From the NCBI GenBank assembly GCA_029953675.1, contig JAMWBK010000004.1:3036501-3100500 (forward strand): a stretch of DNA of 64,000 bases, read 5' to 3'. Positions 45,001 to 56,581 of the stretch are shown here, piece by piece. Every line of letters begins with the position of its first letter. Position 1 is the first letter of the stretch. A program made the position numbers and the translations under genes. This DNA comes from Rhodosorus marinus (Eukaryota > Rhodophyta > Stylonematophyceae > Stylonematales > Stylonemataceae). The notes beneath the pieces were generated by a model, which saw nothing but the letters and a program-made list of their open reading frames with translations, searched no databases and was not told the DNA's origin.

Positions 45001-45929
45001 GGCATCATCGACCAGCAGCAGAACTGGCTCGATCATATTCTTGGTGGCTGTTTTCTGCGCAAAAAGCTCATAATTGTGCAGAGACAGAATCATTTTGAGA
45101 AATAGGATGCTGCGAGAGACTCAAAAAATAAAAGCAAGGACGGTGTCTGTGTCTAAATTATTGCAATTCTGGACGGCGAGGTGCTTGTTTTACATTTATG
45201 CGCACAATTGGTGATTCCTCCGGTTCATATGGATATCAAACGCCGTAAGGAGGTTCGCCGCGGGGCTGCTCAGCTGGGTATGCAGTTGTCGGACCTGACT
45301 GTACGTTGTGTCATTCCCGTAGATTGCATGGATCAGATCGCGGCGATTCACCTAAGCACGATGCCTTTCTTTCGTTTCTTCAAGTGAGAACGGCGGGTCA
45401 TTCCGGTTATCGAGGATTGGCTTTAGTCTGGAAGATTTTCTTTCAGGATAGAACTGCTCCGTTTAGGTCCTACTGTAAGGCCGTAAAGGACGAACGATCT
45501 GGCTGAATCTCTCTATTGTCCCGTTCCCGCAGTTTTCGCACGATTTCGCCATCGAAGTCGGGGTTCCGGGCGCAGCTCAGAAAGAACTCGCGCAGTACTC
45601 AGCTTCTCTAGGAGTTGCTGATTCTGCAAGGTCCCCCCACCAAAATTAGCTCACTAGGAGTACTGTACTCAAAATAAAAGCAGGCCAAAGCCGATCCGGA
45701 TGGCTTGCTTGCCTGCTCTTCCCCGGAAGCACAGCGATCAACTTTCCGAAACCCCGCCAACAGGTTCTTGCTGCATTTCCTTTTCGTGAAATATATTCGA
45801 CGCATCTTATTTGCTAAGCATTTGTGCTAGTGTGATTTTTGTTGTTTGGCTAATGAAAGAGTGTGTGAAAGGGTAGGTAGGGTGTTAATGATGAATGGGA
45901 GATAGATCGGCGGGAGAGTTTGAGTTGCG
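42011..45929. other. Gene-poor stretch with possible gene fragments
   Basis: No complete gene is supported in 3.9 kb. On the minus strand, 43080-43380 holds short protein-like pieces, one ending at a good donor signal. On the plus strand, 45229-45300 codes MDIKRRKEVRRGAAQLGMQL from an ATG up to a GTACGT donor, and a second protein-like piece (FSHDFAIEVGVPGAAQKELA) follows an acceptor at 45532. The phases do not join by any splice pattern that I found. A GC-rich block at about 42540-43000 has no open frame. Confidence 0.4.
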
Positions 45930-48665
45930 ATGGCCTCACTTTTAGGACCTCTGAAGCAGGCATTAGACTCTGCCTCTCAGTTTCTTTCCCCTCGGAAGAG
46001 GACAAGGGAAGCGGCGGTGAACTGCTCAGACGCTGAGGATTGGTATCGGTCAAACCATGCAGGTGAACGTGGGCCTAAGCGCGTCGCTGTTGAGGGGCAA
46101 GTACCGATCGAAAGGTGAGATAATTTGACGTCAGCGCTCTGGAACTTACATTGCGCGTATCTGCAACTGTTTTGTTGCCGAACCGTTGACAATCATATCC
46201 GCCGCTTTTGGGATGCTGTGTTCTCATTGAGCAGTGGAAAGCCCGTCAAAGATCCGCAGGACAAGATCGGTGGGTCACAGGCCCGAAAATCCTTCGTTCA
46301 AAAGAGCCACTTCCGAGCTGATGAACGTGTATCAACCTTTTCAAACTATGTAAGCTCCACTAAACAATTTGCAGTGAAGACCAAGACTTTTGTTAACAAA
46401 CCTCTTACCTGCGAACTCGCTGTTCAATTTTCAGGTTCGTAGCGTTGATGGTCCACTCTCTGTTCAAAAACCGGCGACACAGTTCACAAACGTGTTAGAC
46501 CAGTATGCATACCTTAAAACTGTTCAAAAGTATGAAGACGTCGTCAGGTAAGCTCGAGGAATCCGTAAGGGGAGAATACAAGCCCGGCTTCTCTTTTTGC
46601 TCCTCTAGAACTTTCCGTTGCTGATTTGCTTTTATCATCAGCACATTCGGGAGAGCCGTCAAGGCGGGTTCCGCAGAAAAGGTTAGGAGATCAGAGAAAC
46701 TAAACCGGGAGTCCACAGCAAGAAGGCCAGGCGATGGTTTGAAAGATGCCACCACACGACGGCTCAGCTACAGCACGCCGGCCATTTCTCGTACATTTGC
46801 TGCAGGACAGGGAGTGAGCGTCGGTATGTATCTACTTTTTGTTCCATGGAATAAGCTAGTTGCCTTTGAAGGTAGCTAAACATCTGCATCCTTTTTCGCT
46901 TTTTCTGCTGCAGACGCAGCCTTAGTTGAGGGAACAGCTGCTCAGCGATTCGCTGAACAGAAGGTGCTGGAAGAGGAAAACAGGGAGCTGCAGAGGCGAA
47001 TTGAAACTATTGAGCGCGTCATCTTACCTCTTCACTCGAGCATGACTTCATCTCGGAGAATGGTCATGGGCGACCTGCTCGGGGATGGGGTCAATGACGA
47101 GGTTGTACAAAGGAAACTGGATCGCCTTCAAGATCCGGTAAGCCCCAAAAGCTTCACGTCCCTCTTGGTTTTCTTCAAGGCGGAAATTCCCTTGTCCGAA
47201 TCCCGGACAACAGGACTATCGTCCAAAAGGTCGTTTTAACTGCGAATACCAATCTCAACGCTTTTTTTTTTCCACAGATACCGTCTCTGAACGAGTACAA
47301 GCGAAGACAGGCTCTACGTCAGGCGCAGATTATGGCCAGCGAGAGAACTCTTGCACTCTTACAGGCAGAGATTGGCTCAAGAGTAACTCTCCCTTTCCAA
47401 TCTGAGCTTGGAAAACTTGATACTGGCTCGCAGCTGCAGGCGACCTCGAACAAAGAAGTAGGCCATACCTCCGTTTGATGCTAGCACGACGTCTTCTCAG
47501 TTCGATCGTTTTCGTCTTGGTCAGCAGGAAGCGGAAGAAATAGACATAATTGATCTCGACGAAGAAGATGAGTTGCTGGCCGACGACCTACACGATGAAG
47601 AAGAAGATGACCTTGAGGAGGAAGACTTTGCAGATGATTTGGAAGAAGAGCTTGATGATGAGGACTTATTGCGTGGCGTCTCTGTGGTTGAAGAAGCTGA
47701 TCCAAGATCTGATCTCACAGAGGATGCAAAACGGGTTCGTTGACGGCAAAAGACCTTGTTGCTCTCAATGCGCGGACTCTACTTCTAACAGGTTCTTCGC
47801 GATTGCTGCTTCCACGTTCTGTTAGAGGGTCAGGAGGGCTCTGTCCGGGTCGCTCCCGAGGCAGGACGTGCTCGTGGATCTCAACAACTTGACCCTGACG
47901 GGCGAGGACATGCTACGACTGCGGCCTAACCAATGGCTAAACGATGAAATCATAAACTGTTACACAACGCTGCTTCAAGAGAGAAACGCCAGGGCTGTTG
48001 AGGATGAGAATTGCGCATGGCCTAACTCCCATTTCATGTCCACATTCTTTTACACCAGACTAGTATCCACAAAAGACGGAGAGGTATGCCTGCACCCACT
48101 ATCGTTGCAACGCTCGGAATTCCCGTTTATTTGTAGGACAGACTAAAGCAGAGCGTACACGCTCAGGATTTGCTGTGAATTATGATCTGAAAAGGGTTCT
48201 TCTTTGTGATACTCGCCCTCCACCCAGGCTCTCTACGACTACATGAGCGTCCGGCGATGGACGAGAAAAGTGGATATTTTCTCGAAGGACGTTCTGGTCA
48301 TCCCAATCAATCACGAGAACTTCCATTGGGCTTGTGCCGTGATTGATTTGAGGAAAAAGCAGCTGGCATACTTTGACTCGCTCGGTGGGAAGAACACGAC
48401 CGTATTGGGGAATCTCCTTCAGTGGTTGCGGGACGAATCAATAGATAAGAAAAAGGTTGCATTGGATGTCGAAGGCGAGGGCTGGGAGCAGGTGTTTCCA
48501 GGATCATCTGTCCCACAGCAAACAAATGGTGACGACTGCGGAGTTTTTGCTTGCAAATTCGCAGACTATTATACCCAGGACAAGGCTTTTGACTTTGGCA
48601 CAGAAGATATGGGCTACTTCCGAATGCGAATAGTCGCAGAATTGCTGGCGAAGCGTGCATGCTAG
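45930..48665 (+). CDS. SUMO-specific protease (Ulp1/SENP family)
   Basis: Nine exons (45930-46114, 46235-46349, 46435-46547, 46642-46823, 46914-47137, 47278-47457, 47501-47734, 47826-48083, 48228-48665) give 642 aa. These cysteine proteases mature SUMO and remove it from targets. Residues 1-330 are low-complexity and basic. Residues about 225-330 are coiled coil. A candidate SUMO-interacting motif, IDIIDLDEEDE, near residue 345 is followed by a long Asp/Glu tract. The C48 catalytic domain starts near LTGEDMLRLRPNQWLNDEIIN and carries NENFHWACAVID-type His (here HENFHWACAVID), Asp in YFDSLGG, Gln in PQQTNGDDCGVF and the catalytic Cys in DDCGVF. The triad plus the oxyanion Gln are intact. Motif order and spacing match SENP1/Ulp1, not SENP6/7. 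Confidence 0.93.
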
Positions 48666-49075
48666 CAGTCGGGAGTTGGAACCGAAGCTCGTTTTCTGCC
48701 ATCTGCTGTAAATAGTTCATCCTTTTGTGTATTTTTGTACTCCGGTCCCGTTCTTGTTGTGCTTGAAGGCTTCATCTGGTCTCGTGGGTGCATACTGCGC
48801 TCGTTATTTAGTTGATGCCTAGGTTAATAATAATAGCTATGACAGGACTGCACGAAGCATATCCAGTAAGAGGCACGTCAAGACGTTAGGGATTCCAACT
48901 ACAGGCTAACGTACATTTCGATCTCAGCCGAAGCGAAACCTATTTGCTTTGGGTGGGAGCGTTCTGTCCCAATCTAATACGCTTTTTGAAGTAAGGAGCT
49001 ACACAGTGTGTTGGCAAGGCTCTCAGAAGCTGCAAGTGCTGAATCTCAGTCGGGATGATCGTTGAATTTGTTAAG
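48666..49075. other. Convergent 3' intergenic region
   Basis: Between the SUMO protease and MYB gene ends. No coding sequence seen. Confidence 0.6.
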
Positions 49076-49851
49076 TTAGTGCACTGCCGCGGTTTTTAAC
49101 TTTCCTTGCTCCTTCGAGCTCCTGCTGTTCTCGGAGCTAGCTGCCGTTTTAGATGACATTGGAGATGACACACCCTTAGCACTCTTTCCAGCTTGGCGCG
49201 AAAGTCGGAGGTAGTATTTCTGAGCATGGGTCCGAACTTGGGTAGCATTTCGTGTTCCAACGTGCCTTGGGAACAAAAATAATCGGATGGTTAGTAATCG
49301 TACTAATGAACTAGCGTCGAATCGTGCATGTACGGCTTACTTGGAGATCGCCTTCACATCGCGATGGCCGTACATAGCCAGGCCTTCAAGGAACCTTTGA
49401 TGCTCCTCAGATGTCCAGTAACGACTGCTACTTCGCTTTTCCGAACCAGATGACTTTTTCTGTCGCTTCTCCTCGGCAATCTGCGCAGCCTGCATCTTCA
49501 GTCGCTTGATGTCCGCCTGAGCATTGTTCAAGTCTGCTTCTAGTTCGTCAATCCTCTTCTGCTGCCGCAAGATAAGCTCCTGTGACGCTGCATCCGATGT
49601 GATTAAAGAGAATTCCTTGCCGGATTCGTCCTCAATGGTGCTCTCAAACCAGCTCGATGTGTTCATGTCATCGCCATTGTCATGACGATCCCAGTCCTTT
49701 AGTCCGTACGTTTCCTAAGACAGTTAACAGATTGGCAGAGGTTAGTTCCCTAAACATACAAAGCACTGGGCGGTTGCTCAAGAAAACCAACCTCGCTAGT
49801 ATCACCATCGCACATCAAGCTGCCCTCCCCATCAGCGTCAATCATCAACAT
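49076..49851 (-). CDS. Single-repeat MYB-like transcription factor, SHAQKYF class
   Basis: Three exons (49851-49792, 49714-49341, 49265-49076) give 207 aa. An acidic N-terminus (MLMIDADGEGSLMCDGDTSE) is followed by a leucine-zipper-like coiled coil (ELILRQQKRIDELEADLNNA and KRLKMQAAQIAEEKRQK). One MYB repeat follows: RYWTSEEHQRFLEGLAMYGH, RDVKAISKHVGTRNATQVRT and HAQKYYLRL. The third helix carries the THAQKYY variant of the SHAQKYF signature known from plant, algal and amoebal clock and stress regulators of the RVE/CCA1 type. The tail is basic and Ser-rich. The coiled coil suggests a dimer. Its target genes are unknown. Confidence 0.9.
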
Positions 49852-50419
49852 CGTTCCAACTCAAAGCGGTCAAAGACCTTCCCGTACCACGATTCACAAA
49901 CCTAGTTCCTTCTTCACTCTCAACTGTCGCCCTCAGACCGTCGACCGCCTCTCCTCGCACGCATACATGGCAGGACTTGTACATGAGGTTTTTAAAGAGA
50001 TTCACACGTTCAACCATATCCTCGCCAAGCCCCCCCTGCCCTGCCAGAAAAAGGTATCCGAAGCCCCTGCCCGGGGGGCCTCCTTCCGTATTCAGATATC
50101 CCTTTCAAAACATTCCAAATCAAATGATTCCGGGGCGCAATTCCAAAGCAAAAAACCCTCTAAGAGAAGAATTTTTTTCCGAATAGGGAACTTGCATTTT
50201 TTTAGGTTGGAAGAGGACAAGCAGGATACCCCCCCTTACCGTGTGGGAAGCTCTACCCCCCCTACTTCCATTTTCCTTAAGAGGCTGGCTTAGCAAACGA
50301 TCTACGTTTCTGCAAAAAGCTACTCAAGAACACTGCATTGGTGGAGTGTACATTGTTAACTTACCCCTATCTTTTACCTCGACGGGGAACTAATGGCCTA
50401 GTTCTCCACTTTCCAAAAT

Positions 50420-50538
50420 TACCCCTGAATTTTCGACTTTTTTTGCCACAAATCCACGGGATCATGATAGTACCCCTGAATTTCCTATGCGTAAAAAAAC
50501 CCTAGTCGATTTGGATTCATTTCGTTTTTACCCCTGAA
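50420..50538. repeat. Three copies of TACCCCTGAA
   Basis: Copies start at 50420, 50471 and 50529, spaced 51 and 58 bases. The first two extend to TACCCCTGAAT. They are in AT-rich non-coding DNA. Confidence 0.75.
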
Positions 50539-53036
50539 GTTCGTTACGCCTCTATGACGAAATCGACCCTCGTTTGAACGTAAGAAGCTAAATCGAGTTG
50601 ATTGATCCAGGGTCCTAGTAGAGCAATACGAAAGGCGTTTGTAGGGGGTTGATTGGGCACAAGGTCAATTATCTGCAACAAGGTATTCTTCCGAACATGA
50701 TTGGTTCACACGATCTTATGTTCCTGGTTCTTCACTAATCTAGTGGTGACAGAAATGTATATCTCATTGTGTCATTGGTTGTCACGTTTTGCGCCTTGAC
50801 CAAAAAGTCATGGATGTGGTCTCGCCACGAAAATTGAAGCAAGGGGCGGTGCTCGAAACCGTTTGAAAAAGCAGCTTATCGAAAAACCCGAGTGGCGCTC
50901 GTGGTATTGAGTATAAATACAAATTATTGAAATATTTATATCGATATATCTTTAGTCGCCTAATTAACGATATGATATCTCTCCGCTACCCGGGCCTAGT
51001 CATAGAGTCGTACAAATTTCAAGTGTTAGCGTCGACAAGATTGCTTAGATTCTGATCGTGATCGCTGATTGGCCAGTTCTCTTGTCGGAGTTTCCTGATT
51101 TTGCCCCCAAGGTGCAAATGCTCTCAAGACCCTGTGATGGGTTACTTTGTGTTTATTAGTTTCCGAACTACCCCAACATGTCCTTCGATTCCGGAGTGTT
51201 CTTAGAATTTTCTGTCGACCTAGCAGGAAGAAATATTCTTCATAACATCCCCTGAGGGGGGGAGGGTGGGGGACGACGAGCGCTAATCGTTACCATACTA
51301 CAGCAACTCCGGCGGTTCGCTCCATGAAACATTGGATCCAAGAGAGATTTTTTCTAGTAACAAAAGCAGAAATATCAAAATATACTGTCACCACCCTCGG
51401 CAATATTTTTACTCGGAGATGAACATATTAATTATTGGAAAATATTCTAAGGATTTTTGCCCGGAAAGCAAGATCAGCTGGGCGGCAATCATTGTCTCCA
51501 ATAGTGAAACAGCCAAAAATCAACAAAAATACCTCAACATAATTGGTTAGTGGCTGGTGCGAGGGAGCTACTATTGTCCGAACCGAGCTACTTTTGCAGG
51601 ATGAGATATAATTGGATGATCGATGCACTTATATATTTTTTCCGCAGAGAATTGGGTTTCTCAATTTCATTTGAAAATCATTTTTACCTTTGAAAAAGTG
51701 AGGAGTTCCCACCCAGGATCGTATTTCCTTAAATAAGAAGAGATCGCGTTGTGTAATCAGAATGCACGTTCCTTATTTGCAATTGGCTGTAACGTTCAGA
51801 AAGTAAGATGGAATCTGAAATACAAAAGGCCAATTGAGCGAGCATTAGATCCGTCTACAATTGACAGGGTAAGGGTATCCAGGCGGGAAGTGTCGTCACT
51901 ATGCCCGTCGTAGGTCCCTCGTCGTTCCCTCGCACATACCGCTTCTGCAACGAAAGAGTCCTCTACGGTACGGTTCCCGACCGGCTTGGCAGTGATAATC
52001 GGATTTCACTTTTGGGCAAACCTTGGGCTGTACTCTGTTCAGGTGGAAATCCTGCAACGTGGGTGGGGTGTGCTCGAGAGTGGAACTCGCACTCGAGGGA
52101 GGACCTCGCGAGCCGGGCGTTGTAAAAAGAAGCAAGAGTTAATGATTGATTCAAACCATCATATCCTAGCCGCGCCCGTTCATGAAGTATTTCAGTTTTT
52201 TCGTTCTATTTCCACGCAGCGAGGCTCGCATATTGGATTTTGAGAGGCGAGGCCCCGATTTTGTTTTCAGAATGGTTCCACCTGCTCTTGACTGCGAAAT
52301 GCTTATGCAGAGGACTTCTTTAGGTTTTCGATTGATTTGTTGCAGAATATGGACATTAAAAGGGGCTGGAACCGGTAATCCTAAAACTGGGGGTGGAACT
52401 GAATAATCTACTAAGCATCACTTGCAGGGATTTGTGCGTGTGTCTACTTTGTACAAGATTGGGCATATAGTTTTTTTTGTCACTTCCGTAGTCTGAGGAG
52501 GAAAACTCACCCAAATTACACGCCTGTTCAAAAGGAGGAAGTTGTGTCCTTCCCCAAGGTTCCAAACATGGGCTCTGTCACGCTTGTCGGCCCTTGAGTT
52601 GTCGGGGAAAGAGATGTAGAATCTGTCCAGCACGTCGCAATGGTGAAATGGATGCAGTTCTAAAAGTGCTAGAAGAAAACCTGTGTGGGCAGCTAGACTG
52701 CAACCTCGCCAGAAACCTCGTTGCTGCGCTTACATGCGCCTGCCAACACCCGTTGATGTTCGAGCTGCCAATTGCAGTCCCAGAACCTAAGTTCATCTTT
52801 CTGTGATCACCGTTCAACAACTCTTTCCAGCCGACTACGCACGGAAGGCAAATGCCCTCGGGAACACGATGATATTCTCACCAAGAACGGGTCGCGAGAA
52901 GGAATCAAAAGCGAACCGACCCCGACCTCATCTAACCAAGTAGGTCAAGTGTCAAACTGAAACCAAAAATGTATAGAGTAAACCTGACAAATCTGAACGG
53001 CAACAATCATGAATTCTACTAAAACTATTCCAAGTA

Positions 53037-53154
53037 GGGTTGTCCCAAGTGGGTCGGCTTTTTTGCTGTTTACGACCCAGAAGTGGTTAAACATGCGAAA
53101 ACGGGGGTTTTAGATGGGTAAACAGCGAAAAACCCGACCCACTTCGCACAACCC
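53037..53154. repeat. Fold-back element, 37-base imperfect inverted repeat
   Basis: The left arm (53037-53073), starting GGGTTGTCCCAAGTGGGTCG, and the right arm (53118-53154) are reverse complements at about 33 of 37 positions. They enclose a 44-base spacer. No coding frame crosses it. It has the size and shape of a very short fold-back transposon or MITE remnant, or of a stable hairpin. Confidence 0.8.
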
Positions 53155-53778
53155 AAAAGCACTCGTAGACACATTATTTTCGAAGAAAAATGGTGACTGA
53201 AAAATAGCAGAATTTTGATATCGCGTTTGTTGGCAGGGGGAAGGTGCGGGGCTGGAATTGGGGCGCTTTGCCATTCCTGAAATTCAGGCTGAAAAATGTC
53301 GTCTTCAGTTATGGTTCGTTTAGGCACTTGAACAAGGATAAGCAAGGTTGAAGGATTGTGTCACCAGTCCCAGGATATTCTTCTGGTATCAGGTATTGTA
53401 ATAATGGGATTCCTGAGAAATGATCGATGATAACGAGTTCCTGAGCAACGGAGAAGACTTGTGTTCGTGCACGAGTCTTCGCACAAAACGCCCCTTGTTT
53501 TTGCGCATTAGGAAATTGGTAGTTGGCACGGGGTCCTTGCCCTCGGTGACGTTTTCGAGTTGAGGCTTACTACGCTCTTGGATATCTTTCTGAGAGGCTT
53601 GAAGGACCGGTCGCACATGATGTTGATGTTGTCCTGGTCGAGAACTGTTGCGAACCGCCCGTGTATTCCTTGTGTGACCTACGAAGGCTGCGTTGATGAA
53701 CAACCGTCACCCCCTGATCTTGATGTCGCTTGTCCAGTCCTCTATCAGCTGCGCATCACTGCACGGCTTCTGCCGAGA

Positions 53779-53840
53779 CGGTAGGACGAATGCACGGTAG
53801 GACGAATTTGCTCGTCCTACCGGCCCGAATTCGTCCTACG
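53779..53840. repeat. Compound palindrome: two direct then two inverted copies
   Basis: CGGTAGGACGAAT occurs at 53779-53791 and 53795-53807. The inverse TCGTCCTACCG follows at 53812-53822 and ATTCGTCCTACG at 53829-53840. The inner pair forms a perfect 11-base stem. Confidence 0.85.
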
Positions 53841-54234
53841 TAGCCCCAGCAGCTCAATACTAGAGATAGCTACAGATCGCCAGCACTGAGTTAAGAAAAC
53901 CAGAAAGTACACCCTCCCCAGACTCCAATGCTTGGCTCCTCTGCTCTTCACTAGTACAAAGTACTTGTCTCGGAATAAGATCCTTCTTCTAGTACAATTC
54001 ATCCTCTGCACGCACATATCGAACGAGAATCTCAGCGGTCGGCGTACGATTGTGTTGGCTCAAATTCATGGACCACTCTAAATCAATCAACATGGATCTC
54101 CTTGATAGGGGCGGTGAGTTCTCTTGATGCGCACCCCGAAAGAACGATGGCCGATGGACGGTGGGGGCATTAGGTTGATTAGCGCCAGAGCCCACAGCAT
54201 GCAGTGGATTAGGATCTGATAACTAGAGTGTAGG

Positions 54235-54420
54235 AATCTGCTGGATGCGAAAGTCGCATGAAAGCCCCAGCGGAAGAACGAGTCACGTGCGGTGACACGT
54301 AGGGGACTCTCAACTCCGATATCTTGAGAAGCATTGGATGATAACGTTCTACGCTCACTGGGGATACCCTGATTATATCCTCCCCTTGATCTACACGCGC
54401 GAAGCTGTAGTGCAGCAAGT
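54235..54420 (+). ncRNA. Hairpin-rich block, possible group II intron relic
   Basis: Contains two nested hairpins: ATGCGAAAGTCGCAT near 54243, and GAGTC...GACTC near 54281-54310 enclosing ACGTG and CACGT. The stretches TGCGAAAGTCGCA and GTGCGGTGA recall group II intron domain V sequence, and GGGGATACCC near 54360 also occurs in known group II introns. No bulged AGC triad was confirmed, and no intron-encoded protein or domain VI is visible. The identification is from memory of such sequences. Confidence 0.2.
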
Positions 54421-54617
54421 ACGTTGGGGTGGGGCCGTAGTAACAAAGGAGTTCGTGGAGGGAAGCGCGGCGTAAGGTCCACGTCCCCGTACTTCCAACA
54501 TTGAGGTGCGGTGATTCGCTTTGGTGGGGAGCGTTCGCTATCTCGCGCTTGACTACAGACTGAGTTGAACTCCTTCTGGCTAGTAGTGAAAAAGATCTGC
54601 TAGCTAGAATCGCAAAA

Positions 54618-56125
54618 ATGGACGGACGGAAGGATGATAAGTCAGAACATGGCGAAGGTTCCGGATTGCAAAACTTAGAGAACTCGGAACTCCTGGAAGA
54701 TGACGAGTCTGTTGACAATACGGTCCGCAATCTAAGCATTGCTGTTGGCCTTTTCGGGATCGCGTTCGCGGGGAACGTTTTTCAAGCCACGAAGACGAGG
54801 TACACACCGGGAAAAGACGCTTCGAAAGCGTACAATCTAATGGCGAAGTATAGGTTACTTACTGGAGGCCATTACATCAAGAAACCGCCTTGGTTAGTAC
54901 GCAAATATGGAGACCGAAATGGTACTGCTGTTCCCCTGTTCCAGCGCGAAAAGGATGGTTAAGTCCTCTAATGCTCAAGTCTGAACTTTTCTTTCACTGT
55001 TTATGAAGTCACGGACGAGATGATCGAGAAAGACATAGAGGAAGGATTTCTGAAACGACGGAGCGCCAGGGAGAGACTAGATCTTGACAATTGGAAATCC
55101 CTGCGTATACAAAGGGCAAAGCAACAGCAGAAGAGGGTGTCGCCGGAGGAACTGGAGAAGAGAGCTGATGAATTCAAGGAAATGAAACTTGGAGCTATGT
55201 TCAGGGGCGGGTTGCTTTCTTTAAAGGAACTGTAAGGATTGTTGCCAACTATGATCAAGTATTGCAAATGCCGGAATATGGCTGCGCGGATCAGTGCCAT
55301 GCAGGCCCATCTAGCATATGACAAGATGCCGACTGGTTTTTAAGATGCATTGAATGAAGATCGGCAGCCTTTGTTCTTCTCTGAAGAATTTCGCTCGTTA
55401 CTTATCCCTTTACTAGGGACGAGGTGAAGGAGACTCTAGCCTCCAGAGAAGCGATGGAGAGGATGTCGTGGGAGCATGAAAGGGCAGAGTGAGTCGGAAA
55501 GTTCCTGTGCTCACAGACCAAGTTGAAAATGGTGTTTTAGCCTGAATCCCCTTTTGAATTCCCTTCGCATTTCTAGTGCCTTTATTGGCCCGTTCGCTCC
55601 GCGAAGGATCAACATTACTGGTGAGGATCCAATCCACCACTTTGCAGAGTCAGAGGCTCAAACGCACAGCGGGATCAAGATCGAAAGTTCCTTCGAGGAA
55701 ATGATAATCCTTCTGGAAGATCTAGTCAGCCGTCAAGGCAAGAGCTATTACGATGTTCTCGGAATCAAATCCAACGCCTCAATGGATGACGTGAAAGACG
55801 CGTACAGACAGGAGGTGAGCTCTTCCGCGTGGAACGGGGAGTCCATCCTTTGATCAGACTTGTGACGCGAAGACGAAAGCCCAACCGTTCAGATCCCAGC
55901 TTGAATTTGTCGAGGCCGGCCTCATTGTAGCAGTCGCTGAGCTTTTCTTCTCGTCCTCTTTTATCTTGCTCTTTTCAGTTGAAGAAGTGGCACCCGGACA
56001 CCTACGAAGGTCAGAACCCGGAGGAGGCTTCAAAGAAGTTCCGGGAGGTTTTGACTGCGTATCAAGTGTTAGCGGACGAGCAGGCAAGAGGCCGATACGA
56101 CCAGGTGAAGCGTCAAGCAGAGTGA
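54618..56125 (+). CDS. Membrane J-domain co-chaperone (type III DnaJ)
   Basis: Five exons (54618-54957, 55009-55231, 55417-55488, 55577-55814, 55979-56125) give 339 aa. J-domain proteins stimulate Hsp70 ATPase. Residues 1-40 are acidic. A membrane helix follows (LSIAVGLFGIAFAGNVF), then a charged helical region (EELEKRADEFKEMKLGAMF). The J domain is at the C-terminus, residues about 266-335: YYDVLGIKSNASMDDVKDAY, with the catalytic HPD in LKKWHPDTYEG, and ending KFREVLTAYQVLADEQARGR. There is no Gly/Phe region or zinc domain. The C-terminal J domain after a single membrane anchor is unusual. Which compartment faces the J domain (mitochondrion, ER or plastid) is not determined. A 185-base intron separates exons 2 and 3. 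Confidence 0.8.
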
Positions 56126-56581
56126 GCAGAGAACGCAAGAGCTGGCCCGCCAGGGGAAGAGAACACCCTTGGTCTTCGTCTCTTGTTGTGGTTTTTGGAT
56201 GGGCAACGCAGAACGTTTCTTCTATAGTTCTGTTTTGAAGATGGGAGGTGGAGCTTCGACATTTCGATTATTTATCTTCAAGAAAAGTACATGTATCTTT
56301 TTCCTAGAACGCCTCGCCGTCCTCGAGAACGTTGAACAGCGAGTTCAACCGACTCTCACACTGCGAAACAACTCTCCCAGCAAAAAGGCCGGATGAACTC
56401 GGTCGGGTTTGTAGAGGCCGTAAATTAAAGGTTAAGTTAAAACAATGTCTTGATGGTATGCACCTCACTGATGTCCGGGTGACTCTGCCCTTTGGTTATC
56501 CGCGATGCGCGTCAACTGCATTAAATGCAAACACACGAGCTTCCCGTCGCGCCCATGGTCAAGACCTAAGCGGCTGTGGGT
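56126..56581. other. Convergent 3' intergenic region
   Basis: Between the J-domain gene and the DNA polymerase gene. No coding sequence seen. Confidence 0.6.

Larger units (their letters stand above)
49852..54617. other. Gene-poor stretch with short repeats and fold-back sequences
   Basis: No protein gene is supported in 4.8 kb. Plus frames at 49967-50293 and 52594-52806 have no recognised family and are not called. The stretch includes three copies of a 10-base motif near 50.4-50.5 kb, two fold-back structures near 53 kb and a hairpin-rich block at 54230-54420, each listed separately. Confidence 0.45.

Noticed and set aside
52594-52960. Cys-containing plus-strand frame (RCRICPARRNGEMD)
   Set aside because: Considered as a transposase C-terminal zinc segment, but only one short Cys cluster is visible and no transposase core is nearby.
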